Shown here: positions 7,991 through 15,749 of the stretch, in pieces
Layout: the number at the start of each line of letters is the position of its first letter
Position numbering within the stretch: the first letter of the stretch is position 1
Assembly (NCBI GenBank): GCA_015057585.1
Contig: SVEF01000020.1
Location: forward strand, 1 to 35,110
Direction: 5' to 3'
Source of the DNA: Lachnospiraceae bacterium
GTDB lineage: Bacteria; Bacillota; Clostridia; Lachnospirales; Lachnospiraceae
Length of the DNA: 35,110 bases
Program-made: the position numbers and the translations under genes
The notes under the pieces: generated by a model
Seen by the model: only the letters and a program-made list of their open reading frames with translations
The model's database searches: none
What the model was told of the DNA's origin: nothing

Positions 7991-10225
7991 ATGAATAAAG
8001 AAATTAAATTATCGGTAAATAATCTTAAGGTCTCCTTCCGTACCGACGGAGGAAAGGTGCAGGCAGTACGTGACATTTCCTTTGATCTTTACAAGGGTGA
8101 GACCCTTGCCATTGTTGGTGAATCCGGCTCCGGTAAGTCCGTAACCTCCAAGGCGATTATGGGTATTTCCGCGGGTAACTCTATTTACGAGGGCGGCGAA
8201 ATCCTGTATGACGGACAGGACCTTATCCGTATTCCGGAGGAGGAAATGCATAAGCTTCGCGGTGATAAGATTGCTATGATTTTCCAGGACCCGTTATCCG
8301 CGCTGAATCCTATCATGAGAATCGGTAAGCAGATTACTGAGGCGATGCTTTTAAAGAACAAGGCAAACCGCAAGGAAGGTAAGGTGACCTTCAACAAAAC
8401 ACTTGCCGAGTTGTCCGAAATGATGAAAAAGGCGCTTGCTGAGAATCCGAATGCAAGCTTTAACGCTTCGGATGTTGACAAATATATTAAGACCTTTGAC
8501 GGCTTCAATATTCAGGCAATCAAGCTGGAAAACAGCTACAATGAGGCACGTACAGCCACAGAGGAAATGCTTGCGGTGATCGAGGAACTTTTGTTCATGA
8601 ACGAAAACAGGCAGAAGGTGGATGTGGTGTCCATGCTCAGCCTTATCAAGCGTAAGCTGAAGGGCATCAACGACAAATACTTTGTTTCGAAGTATGCAGA
8701 TGCTTTAAATGCACATGCGATGTCGCTCTACAGTGTGATCCGTGCAGAGCGCAAGAAAGAAAACCTTTTGGATTCTGCGAAGAAGCTTGCAGGCGGAAAT
8801 GCAGCGAAGAAGGAGGCTTCTCCTGAGACAATTACAGTTCTTGAGGCGCTTAAGAAAACAGCAAAGGAAATGCTGGAGCAGCCTGCATACAATTTCTTTA
8901 GAATCGGTTACTATGTATTTAAGAATCCTGGTGCTGATTTAAGTAAGATGCCTGCTGAGGAAGCAAATGAGATGGCTGTCAAGTTCCTGGATGATGACTT
9001 TATGACATCCTTTATCGCACTTGAAAAAATTGCAGTACAGTATTCGTTTGCTAAAACGATTGAAAATAAGAAAGCAGCTATTGCTGCGCTCGAAAGTACG
9101 ATTGCTTTCTTCAAGACAGGAAAGTTTTCTGAAAAAGAGGCAGATGCAGCCTACAAGAGCGTAAACAAGAGTGTTCTTGCGGCGATTGACCCGCTTGCTG
9201 TTATCAAGGATAACATCGCTTACACCTTTGGCGGAGCACTGGAAAGAGAAATAGAAAAGTATTTCTTTATTCTTAAGAACAATCCGAAGGAAGAGGCGCG
9301 CTTTGCACGTCAGACTGCAAAGAGAGAGGCGTTGCTTGCAAAGGGTAAGACAGTGGAATGGGAAGTTGTTCCTAAGTCCGTAATTGAACCGGAGGTACAG
9401 ATTGAGAGCATGGTTTCTGTTCTCGCGCGTGTCATGAATAAGTTTAAGAATGACGTTGAGATGGCAGAGAGCTTTGATGTTGATAAGCGTTGTATCGAGA
9501 TTATCGATTTCCTGAAGGAAAAGGCAGCTCAGGTCGTATACAAGCTGACCAAGAGTATCGCAAAGGAAAAAGCAATCAAGCTCATGGAGGAGGTAGGTAT
9601 TCCTCAGGCAAGAATGCGTTACAGACAGTATCCGTTCGAATTCTCCGGTGGTATGCGCCAGCGTATCGTTATTGCGATTGCACTTTCCGCCAACCCGGAT
9701 GTCCTCATCTGTGATGAGCCGACAACAGCGCTTGACGTTACGATTCAGGCACAGATTCTTGAACTGATTAACCGTCTCAAGAAGGAGCGTAACCTTTCCA
9801 TTATCTTTATTACGCATGACCTTGGCGTTGTTGCCAATATGGCAGACAGAATTGCCGTTATGTATGCAGGTAAGATTGTGGAGTACGGTACAGCGGAAGA
9901 GGTGTTCTATGACCCGAGACATCCGTATACCTGGGCGTTGCTTTCTTCTATGCCTGACCTGGATACAAACGAAAAGCTGGATGCAATTCCGGGTACACCT
10001 CCGAACATGATTTATCCGCCGGTCGGAGATGCGTTTGCTGCAAGAAATAAATATGCAATGGAAATCGACTTTGAAATGCAACCACCGATGTACGAGGTTT
10101 CTCCTACACATTTTGCGGCAACCTGGTTGTTGCACCCGAATGCACCAAAGGTAGAACTTCCAAAGATTATTACCGAACGTATCAAGCGGATGAAAGAAAG
10201 AGGAGGCAACCATGGAGAAGAATAA
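7991..10225 (+). CDS. Oligopeptide ABC transporter ATPase, DppD/OppD type, with ~400-residue insertion
   Basis: This ATPase subunit has 744 residues, against about 330 for DppD. Walker A is GESGSGKS (43-50) and the Q-loop is IFQDP (97-101). The signature FSGGMRQR is not reached until 551-558, and then Walker B LICDEPTTALD and the H-loop ITHDLGVVA follow. Residues about 125-525 are a Lys/Glu/Ala-rich, mostly helical insertion in the helical subdomain, between the Q-loop and the signature. The C-terminal oligopeptide-transporter extension is present (IPGTPPNMIYPP). However, the cysteines normally found in its GCRF-APRCPY motif are replaced (GDAFAARNKYAM), so the iron-sulfur site reported in some DppD proteins should be absent. 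It starts two bases after the permease stop and overlaps the next ATPase by 14 bases. Confidence 0.9.
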   Translation: MNKEIKLSVNNLKVSFRTDGGKVQAVRDISFDLYKGETLAIVGESGSGKSVTSKAIMGISAGNSIYEGGEILYDGQDLIRIPEEEMHKLRGDKIAMIFQDPLSALNPIMRIGKQITEAMLLKNKANRKEGKVTFNKTLAELSEMMKKALAENPNASFNASDVDKYIKTFDGFNIQAIKLENSYNEARTATEEMLAVIEELLFMNENRQKVDVVSMLSLIKRKLKGINDKYFVSKYADALNAHAMSLYSVIRAERKKENLLDSAKKLAGGNAAKKEASPETITVLEALKKTAKEMLEQPAYNFFRIGYYVFKNPGADLSKMPAEEANEMAVKFLDDDFMTSFIALEKIAVQYSFAKTIENKKAAIAALESTIAFFKTGKFSEKEADAAYKSVNKSVLAAIDPLAVIKDNIAYTFGGALEREIEKYFFILKNNPKEEARFARQTAKREALLAKGKTVEWEVVPKSVIEPEVQIESMVSVLARVMNKFKNDVEMAESFDVDKRCIEIIDFLKEKAAQVVYKLTKSIAKEKAIKLMEEVGIPQARMRYRQYPFEFSGGMRQRIVIAIALSANPDVLICDEPTTALDVTIQAQILELINRLKKERNLSIIFITHDLGVVANMADRIAVMYAGKIVEYGTAEEVFYDPRHPYTWALLSSMPDLDTNEKLDAIPGTPPNMIYPPVGDAFAARNKYAMEIDFEMQPPMYEVSPTHFAATWLLHPNAPKVELPKIITERIKRMKERGGNHGEE

Positions 10226-11447
10226 TGAAGTATTATTAAAAGTGGACCACCTTTGCCAGTATTTCAGTTTGGGACATAGGGATATGAAGGCTGTTGATGA
10301 TGTCAGCTTTGAAATCCGGAAGGGTGAAACCTTTGGTCTGGTAGGTGAGTCCGGTTGCGGAAAGACCACAACAGGCCGTTCCATTATTAAGCTGTATGAT
10401 ATTACCTCGGGTAACATCTACTTTAAGGGACAGAGAATCGGAGCAGGAACACGTTCCTATAAGGATGCGATTTCCGCTGCACGTACCGATGCTGCGAAAA
10501 AGCTCAAGCAGCTCCGTTCAGAAGGTGCGAGTGAGGAAGAAATCAAAAAGGTGATTGCAGAACGTGATGAGATTATTGCCAAGAATCGCGAACTCATCAA
10601 GGATGCAAAGTCCGACAATAAGGAAGTAGATAAGCAGTATGCAGAATCTCTTCTTAAAGATTTAGAAACAGAATATGCAGAGAAGTTCAAACAGGTAGAG
10701 GGGAATGCGGAAAAACTGGCTGCCCTGAAAAAGGAATATAAGAACCGTTGCCGTGTGGCAAAGAAGAGCAGACTGATTACCCAGATTCAGATGATTTTCC
10801 AGGATCCGATTGCGTCGCTTGACCCTCGTATGACGGTACGTGATATTATCGCTGAGGGACTTGTAATCAATGGTATTACCGATAAGGATTATATCAATGA
10901 AAAGGTTTATGAGATTCTTGAGACGGTTGGACTTGTGCGTGAGCATGCAGACCGTTATCCGCACGAGTTCTCCGGCGGTCAGCGTCAGCGAATCGGTATC
11001 GCAAGAGCGGTTGTGATGCAGCCTGAGATGATTATTGCCGATGAGCCGATTTCTGCGCTTGACGTGTCGATTCAGGCACAGGTTATCAATCTGCTTAACG
11101 ACCTTCGTGAGCGCTTGGGACTTACCATTTTGTTCATTGCGCATGACTTGTCGGTAGTTAAATATTTCTCCGACAGAATCGGCGTAATGTACTTCGGTAA
11201 GATGGTAGAGCTTGCAGATTCGGATGAGCTCTTTAAGAATCCTCTGCATCCGTATACGAAGTCCCTGCTCTCTGCGATTCCGTTACCGGACCCGGTATAC
11301 GAAAAGCAGCGTACAAGAATTACCTATAATCCGATTGCGGAACACGATTATTCGGTGGATGCTCCTACGTTCCGTGAGATTACCCCGGGACATTTTGTAC
11401 AATGCAATGATGCGGAAGAGGCGAAATACAGACAACAAATCAAGTAA
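10212..11447 (+). CDS. Oligopeptide ABC transporter ATPase, DppF/OppF type, with ~110-residue insertion
   Basis: This second ATPase of the transporter has 411 residues. Walker A is GESGCGKTT (45-53), the Q-loop IFQDP lies at 195-199, and the signature FSGGQRQRIGIARAV, Walker B IIADEPISALD and H-loop IAHDLSVV follow. Between Walker A and the Q-loop, residues about 78-188 form a charged helical or coiled-coil insertion (AAKKLKQLRSEGASEEEIKK). This is a different place from the insertion in its partner. The C-terminal extension keeps REITPGHFVQC but lacks the CRFHTRC-like cysteine cluster of ordinary OppF. The start lies inside the previous gene behind AGGAGG (10201-10206), which ensures coupled translation and a 1:1 ratio. 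Confidence 0.9.
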   Translation: MEKNNEVLLKVDHLCQYFSLGHRDMKAVDDVSFEIRKGETFGLVGESGCGKTTTGRSIIKLYDITSGNIYFKGQRIGAGTRSYKDAISAARTDAAKKLKQLRSEGASEEEIKKVIAERDEIIAKNRELIKDAKSDNKEVDKQYAESLLKDLETEYAEKFKQVEGNAEKLAALKKEYKNRCRVAKKSRLITQIQMIFQDPIASLDPRMTVRDIIAEGLVINGITDKDYINEKVYEILETVGLVREHADRYPHEFSGGQRQRIGIARAVVMQPEMIIADEPISALDVSIQAQVINLLNDLRERLGLTILFIAHDLSVVKYFSDRIGVMYFGKMVELADSDELFKNPLHPYTKSLLSAIPLPDPVYEKQRTRITYNPIAEHDYSVDAPTFREITPGHFVQCNDAEEAKYRQQIK

Positions 11448-11468
11448 CAGGACAGGTGATTAGAAACA

Positions 11469-11888
11469 GTGAAAGAGGAAACTAAGATAACATTAAGAAA
11501 ATATGCGATATGCTTTGGGATTGAGGTCCTGATTGTGTTTCTGGTGATTTGGTCAAATGACTTTTTTACGCAAAGTATAGCGGTAAATCTTCAGATTTTA
11601 TCAGACGCTTTCTTTACTGCAGGTATACTTATGGCGATGTTTGCGGGAATGATGTATATCAGTGGGGAGGGTGCACTTATTGGTATCGGATTCGTTCTGA
11701 GAAGTGCTTTTCTTACCTTTATTCCCATGGGGCGTTTAAAACAGGAGAAATACGCTGATTACCGCGCTCGTAAGCTTGGGGCGGCGAAGGAACGCAGCAA
11801 TAGGCATATTCTTGTGACGGGACTTATCTTTGTTTTGATCGGAATCGCCTTTTCGGCTATTTGGTATGTGAGATTTTATAACGCATAA
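11469..11888 (+). CDS. DUF3899-like membrane protein
   Basis: This 139-residue protein has three predicted membrane helices: about 12-30 (AICFGIEVLIVFLVIW), 46-65 (FFTAGILMAMFAGMMYI) and 114-133 (ILVTGLIFVLIGIAFSAIW). A basic cytoplasmic loop (RLKQEKYADYRARKLG) lies before the last helix. This pattern matches DUF3899, a family of unknown function. The start is GTG at 11469 with AGGTGAT upstream. The gene is 21 bases after the oligopeptide transporter and before its terminator, so it is the last cistron of that operon. No role in transport can be shown. Confidence 0.75.
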   Translation: MKEETKITLRKYAICFGIEVLIVFLVIWSNDFFTQSIAVNLQILSDAFFTAGILMAMFAGMMYISGEGALIGIGFVLRSAFLTFIPMGRLKQEKYADYRARKLGAAKERSNRHILVTGLIFVLIGIAFSAIWYVRFYNA

Positions 11889-11931
11889 AAAGAGCTCTTT
11901 GTTAAGAGTTGGTTCAATATTGATTTTGCCG

Positions 11932-11967
11932 GAGGCAGGACGTTTTGTTCCTGCCTCTCTTTTTTTG
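11932..11967 (+). terminator. Terminator of the oligopeptide transporter operon
   Basis: GAGGCAGGA (11932-11940) pairs perfectly with TCCTGCCTC (11949-11957) around an 8-base loop and is followed by TCTTTTTTT. This is a classic intrinsic terminator. Confidence 0.9.
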
Positions 11968-11985
11968 CCGGAACCAGCTAAAAAA

Positions 11986-11999
11986 CGAACAAATATTCG
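11986..11999 (+). promoter_or_regulatory. LexA box 1 (upstream of -35)
   Basis: CGAACAAATATTCG differs from the Firmicutes LexA/DinR consensus CGAAC-N4-GTTCG by one base. It lies 9 bases upstream of the -35 element of the radical SAM operon. Confidence 0.65.
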
Positions 12000-12008
12000 A
12001 AAAAAAGG

Positions 12009-12037
12009 TTGACACACGTACCTTGTCATGCTAATAT
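12009..12037 (+). promoter_or_regulatory. Promoter of the SOS-type radical SAM operon
   Basis: TTGACA (12009-12014) and TAATAT (12032-12037) are separated by 17 bases. LexA-type boxes lie on both sides, so repression would block polymerase binding and early transcription. Confidence 0.75.
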
Positions 12038-12043
12038 AAAGGC

Positions 12044-12057
12044 AGAACAAATGTTCT
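12044..12057 (+). promoter_or_regulatory. LexA box 2 (at the transcription start)
   Basis: AGAACAAATGTTCT is a perfect palindrome with the core GAAC-N4-GTTC of the Gram-positive LexA operator. It sits 6 bases after the -10 hexamer, over the expected transcription start. With box 1 it brackets the promoter. Confidence 0.8.
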
Positions 12058-12100
12058 TGTTTTGGATTGGGAGAGTAAATGATGTTGAGAGGAGCCGGGT

Positions 12101-13621
12101 ATGGAGATCATGGAAAAACTACAGATTTTATCAGATGCGGCAAAATATGATGTTGCCTGTACCTCCAGCGGTTCCGACCGAAAAGGCAGAGCGGGAGCCA
12201 TCGGAAATTCGGTGGCTCCCGGAATTTGTCATACCTTTTCTGCCGATGGGAGATGCATTTCTTTATTGAAGATTCTATATACGAATCATTGCATCTATGA
12301 TTGTAAATATTGCATTAACCGTTCCTCCAATGATGTTATACGGACTTCGTTTACTCCGGAGGAGGTTTGTAGGCTTACCATAGAGTTTTACCGGAGAAAC
12401 TATATAGAGGGTTTGTTTTTAAGTTCCGGCATCCACAATTCGCCGAATGAGACGATGGCAGAAATTGTAGAGGCATTGATGTTGTTACGCGAGAAGTACC
12501 GTTTTAACGGTTATATCCATTGCAAGGCCATTCCGGGAGCAGACCCGGATTTGATTGAGTTGGCCGGTTGGTATGCAGACAGGATGAGCGTAAATCTGGA
12601 ACTTCCCACAGCAGAAGGCTTACGGGAACTGGCTCCTCATAAAAATAGAAAAAATATTCTGCTTCCTATGCGTCAGATTCAGGCAGGGATAGAGGAAAAC
12701 ATGCTTGCTATCGGCACTTCGGACAGCAGGGGACGGTTTTGGTATACCCAGAGAGAACTGGGACGAAAAGAAGAAAACAGTACACTGTTGCTTCGCAGTA
12801 AACTGCGCCGAAAACTTGAAATCGAAGAGAAAAAGGAAAAAGAAAATACACTCATCCTACCGGATAAGTTTGTACCAAAAGTACCATCCTATGGACTCAG
12901 TATGCAAAAGGAGGCAAAGTGGTCACAGGAATCGGGAGGCCGGTTTGTGCCGGCGGGACAGTCGACACAGATGATTATCGGGGCTACAGGAGAAAGTGAC
13001 TTTCAGATTCTTTCGGTTTCGGAGGCACTGTATAAAAAGTTTGATTTAAAAAGAGTGTTTTATTCGGCATTTATCCGGGTAAATGATGACTCTCATCTTC
13101 CGGTTTTGCCGGGAGGGCCGCCGTTGCGCAGAGAGCACAGGCTGTACCAGGCGGATTGGCTGCTGCGGTATTACGGATTTGAAACGGCAGAACTGTTATC
13201 TGAGAGCCAGCCGAATTTTAATGAATTATTGGACCCGAAATGTGATTGGGCCGTACGGCACCCGGAGAAGTTCCCGGTGGAGATTAACCGGGCGGACTAT
13301 TATACGTTACTTCGTGTTCCGGGAATCGGTGTACGATCTGCCCGAAGAATTGTAAAAGCAAGACAGACAGGAGTACTGGATTTTGCTGATTTAAAGAAAA
13401 TAGGTGTGGTATTAAAGCGTGCCGTTTATTTCATTACCTGTCGCGGGAAGTCTTTTTTTTCCATGCAGTTGAGTCAGAATATGATATTAAACCAGCTGTT
13501 GCTGGCAGAAAAACCGATAGAACAGGACGGAATGCAGTTTCGCCAGTTGTCTTTGTTTGACGGTTCCTATGAGGATTTGATGGGACTTTCTATAGAGCAA
13601 AAGGAAAAGAGGGTAGTATGA
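12101..13621 (+). CDS. Putative DNA modification/repair radical SAM protein (TIGR03916 type)
   Basis: This 506-residue protein has the radical SAM cluster motif CxxxCxxC at Cys64, Cys68 and Cys71 (CIYDCKYC), which binds a 4Fe-4S cluster and S-adenosylmethionine. The N-terminus (LQILSDAAKYDVACTSSGS and onward) and YRRNYIEGLFLSSGIHNSPN match my recall of the TIGR03916 family. That family occurs next to TIGR03915 proteins or uracil-DNA glycosylase-like fusions, and its reaction is not established. Near residues 393-445 there is a helix-hairpin-helix pattern (LLRVPGIGVRSARRIVKAR) that suggests DNA contact. The ATG at 12101 has AGGAG upstream. The promoter is flanked by two LexA boxes, and the stop codon overlaps the partner gene (ATGA). 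DNA repair is inferred from context. Confidence 0.87.
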   Translation: MEIMEKLQILSDAAKYDVACTSSGSDRKGRAGAIGNSVAPGICHTFSADGRCISLLKILYTNHCIYDCKYCINRSSNDVIRTSFTPEEVCRLTIEFYRRNYIEGLFLSSGIHNSPNETMAEIVEALMLLREKYRFNGYIHCKAIPGADPDLIELAGWYADRMSVNLELPTAEGLRELAPHKNRKNILLPMRQIQAGIEENMLAIGTSDSRGRFWYTQRELGRKEENSTLLLRSKLRRKLEIEEKKEKENTLILPDKFVPKVPSYGLSMQKEAKWSQESGGRFVPAGQSTQMIIGATGESDFQILSVSEALYKKFDLKRVFYSAFIRVNDDSHLPVLPGGPPLRREHRLYQADWLLRYYGFETAELLSESQPNFNELLDPKCDWAVRHPEKFPVEINRADYYTLLRVPGIGVRSARRIVKARQTGVLDFADLKKIGVVLKRAVYFITCRGKSFFSMQLSQNMILNQLLLAEKPIEQDGMQFRQLSLFDGSYEDLMGLSIEQKEKRVV

Positions 13622-14400
13622 GATACATATTACAGTGTGAAGACAGCATTGAAGGGATTTTCTCAGCAGTATATATAGCCTGGGAGTTAAAATACGGCCA
13701 TGAGAATACCTCGATTGCATTGTGGGATGTTACGGAAGGACAGACACCGGAATTGTTTTCAGAGTATATCCGCGTAGAACCGGATTCACTGAAAGCGGAG
13801 AAGGTGCTTCGGACGATGAAAAGACAGTGCTGCCCATTGGTGTATGAGAGATTGTTCCATGCGGCATATGCAGACGCAGAGGATAAGGCGGATGTGATTT
13901 ACCGTTACATACGGCTTGCACTGAAAATGGGAAATAAAGTCTTAAATCATCTTTCAGATGCTACTGTGGTACGGATGATGGAATTGTGTCGCGCGGTGGG
14001 AAACGAAAGGCATCATTATGCGGGATTTTTACGCTTTATCGAAATTCCGGGAAATGTCCTGCTTGCCAGATATGAACCCAAAGGAAGGCTGACAGAGCTT
14101 CTTATGCCACATTTTGTTGACCGGTTTCCGGAAGAGACATTTATCATCTGGGATGTGAGAAGAAATGTTGCCGGATTTCATATTCCTGGAAGGGAATATT
14201 TTTTCATGGAACTGACACCGCAGGAGAAAGCGCATCTTTGGGAATATACGGAAGAGCGAATTGATGCAGAAAACCTATGGAAAACCTTTGTAGAAAGTAT
14301 TAGTATAAAAGAAAGAGAAAATAAAAAGTTACAACGGAACAATATTCCGTTGCATTTCCGGACATTTATGCCGGAATTTCAGAAGGAGGAAGAGGGATGA
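13618..14400 (+). CDS. Partner of the radical SAM repair protein (TIGR03915/DUF4130 type)
   Basis: This 260-residue protein starts MRYILQCEDSIEGIFSAVYI then AWE, and contains RFIEIPGNVLLARYEPKGRL and HFVDRFPEETFIIWDVRRN. These are features I associate with the TIGR03915 (DUF4130) family, which is almost always coded beside TIGR03916 radical SAM proteins. In other bacteria the same domain is fused to a uracil-DNA glycosylase-like domain, which ties the pair to damaged or modified DNA. The start overlaps the preceding stop codon by four bases (ATGA), as does the next gene, so the three are translated as one block. No catalytic motif can be pointed to, and its function is unknown. Confidence 0.85.
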   Translation: MRYILQCEDSIEGIFSAVYIAWELKYGHENTSIALWDVTEGQTPELFSEYIRVEPDSLKAEKVLRTMKRQCCPLVYERLFHAAYADAEDKADVIYRYIRLALKMGNKVLNHLSDATVVRMMELCRAVGNERHHYAGFLRFIEIPGNVLLARYEPKGRLTELLMPHFVDRFPEETFIIWDVRRNVAGFHIPGREYFFMELTPQEKAHLWEYTEERIDAENLWKTFVESISIKERENKKLQRNNIPLHFRTFMPEFQKEEEG

Positions 14401-15224
14401 CGTATCGGATGAAGGCGGTATTTTTTGATACCCTGGATGACTGTGCGGAGTTGAAGGAAAGTTTGAAAAAAGCGCAGATTGCAGTCATTCCTGCTTTTTT
14501 TGGAATTCATGGGAAAGAAATGCTGTACCGGGAGTTAGAGAAGGGCGGATTTTTGCCGGAGGAATGTCTGTTTTTGACCGGTCAGGAAGCACATGCCAGG
14601 GAGGCAAAGGAAATCGGACTGGTAGTCATCGGATGTGTGGAAGGACATTTTGAAGTACCAAGGACATCGGTTTTGCTGGAAAATCCGGGAGAAATCTCTC
14701 TTTCTTGTCTCAACCGTTATTATTGCCATGAACGGAAAGTGCCGGCTGTTTTGTTTGAAACGTCCCGCCTTAGGGTGCAGGAACTGACCGGACAGGATAT
14801 GGACGCACTTTATGAATTACTTACTGAGGAAGAAGTGGGACGTTATTTGCCGGTAAAGCCGGGGAGCCGGAAGGAGGAACTGGAGAAACTGATATCTTAT
14901 GTAGAATGTGTCTATCCGTTCTTTGAGTACGGCTATTGGGGTGTTTTTTTAAAGAAAACAGGAGAACTGATTGGCAGAGCAGGATTTCGCGAGGGCAGTG
15001 AACCACCGGAGGCTGGCTATGTGATTAAGAAAAATGAGAGGAGAAAAGGTTATGGGACGGAGGTATTGCGGGGGCTGATTTCTTATGCATCGGAGGAAAT
15101 TCTCTGTGAAGAATTATGTGTGTTTATAGACAGACGAAATCTTGCCTCTGTCCGTGTGGCGGAAAAATGCGGCTTTGTCCGTGTTGGAGAAAAAGATGTT
15201 TTGAAGTATCGTTATACTATGTAA
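14397..15224 (+). CDS. HAD-like domain fused to GNAT acetyltransferase
   Basis: This 275-residue protein joins two parts. Residues about 1-115 look like a stripped-down haloacid dehalogenase fold: it starts MKAVFFDTLDD, and ECLFLTGQEAHAREAKEIGL then VVIGCVEG resembles the HAD motif IV region, but a catalytic DxD is not evident. Residues about 120-275 are a GNAT N-acetyltransferase of RimJ/RimL type (FETSRLRVQELTGQDMDALY, GYWGVFLKKTGELIGRAGF, RRKGYGTEVLRGLI, NLASVRVAEKCGFVRVGE). The acetyl-CoA loop is RRKGYG. It overlaps the previous gene (ATGA) and ends at the operon terminator, so it is expressed with the LexA-controlled pair. Its substrate and its link to repair are unknown. Confidence 0.82.
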   Translation: MTYRMKAVFFDTLDDCAELKESLKKAQIAVIPAFFGIHGKEMLYRELEKGGFLPEECLFLTGQEAHAREAKEIGLVVIGCVEGHFEVPRTSVLLENPGEISLSCLNRYYCHERKVPAVLFETSRLRVQELTGQDMDALYELLTEEEVGRYLPVKPGSRKEELEKLISYVECVYPFFEYGYWGVFLKKTGELIGRAGFREGSEPPEAGYVIKKNERRKGYGTEVLRGLISYASEEILCEELCVFIDRRNLASVRVAEKCGFVRVGEKDVLKYRYTM

Positions 15225-15256
15225 AAGGCTTGGGAGTGATTCCTAAGCCTTTTTTG
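15225..15256 (+). terminator. Terminator between convergent operon and lipoprotein gene
   Basis: AAGGCTTGGGA (15225-15235) pairs with TCCTAAGCCTT (15241-15251), with one G·U pair, and a T run follows. It directly follows the stop codon of the acetyltransferase gene. It also lies just beyond the minus-strand lipoprotein gene, so it may serve both, although the T run on the minus side is weak. Confidence 0.85.
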
Positions 15257-15258
15257 TG

Positions 15259-15570
15259 TTATCTGGTACCGCCATTGCCCATGTCATCTACCGTGCCTTC
15301 GACACCGTCAATGACATCATCGACACCATCCATAATGCCGTTGCCCATATCTTCGACACCATCCATGATGCCATCGCCAACGTTGTCCGGTGTTTGTGTA
15401 TTTTGCGGCGTGTTGGTAGGCGCTGTGGTCGGAGATGGTGTGCCGGTCTGGCCGTATGTGCCATCGGTTACGGAATTGTTGTTGCTGTCGTTGTTATCTC
15501 TTCCGCAAGCGGTAAAGACGCAGGCAAGCATACAACAAAGAGCCAATAAGAGAATGGTCTGCTTTTTCAT
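15259..15570 (-). CDS. Small lipoprotein with DGV/MGNGIM repeats, function unknown
   Basis: This 103-residue protein has a lipoprotein signal with lipobox FTAC (Cys22), a Thr/Pro/Asn-rich linker (about 40-62) and an acidic tail. The tail repeats the pattern G-D-G-I-M-D-G-V-E-D-M-G-N-G and ends in a Gly/Asp-rich stretch. Strong AAGGAGG (minus strand, near 15577-15585) fixes the ATG at 15570. It is coded alone, convergent to the repair operon. The repeats resemble short helical repeats seen in small envelope proteins of Clostridia, but I recognise no family and propose no function. Confidence 0.75.
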   Translation of the reverse strand: MKKQTILLLALCCMLACVFTACGRDNNDSNNNSVTDGTYGQTGTPSPTTAPTNTPQNTQTPDNVGDGIMDGVEDMGNGIMDGVDDVIDGVEGTVDDMGNGGTR

Positions 15571-15749
15571 AACGAACCTCCTTGAAAGTAAATACTATGG
15601 ACGAAAATCGTCTGTGCTTAGTATTTGCACAGAAAAAAATGTTATTCGTATGAAAGGATAGTGACATTTGGAAAAAAAACTGTTAAAATGAATTGATAGT
15701 ATAGTAAATTGGGATAAGTACAACTATTTATTGACAAAAGGGGAATAAT

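Noticed and set aside
8939-10417. 492-residue open frame on the minus strand
   Set aside because: It lies opposite the two oligopeptide ATPase genes, has no ribosome site and shows no recognisable domain; a shadow of their codon use.
15116-15661. Plus-strand open frame rich in Ser/Pro/Thr across the lipoprotein gene
   Set aside because: It spans a terminator and is the complement of the lipoprotein gene, which has its own ribosome site, signal peptide and lipobox.
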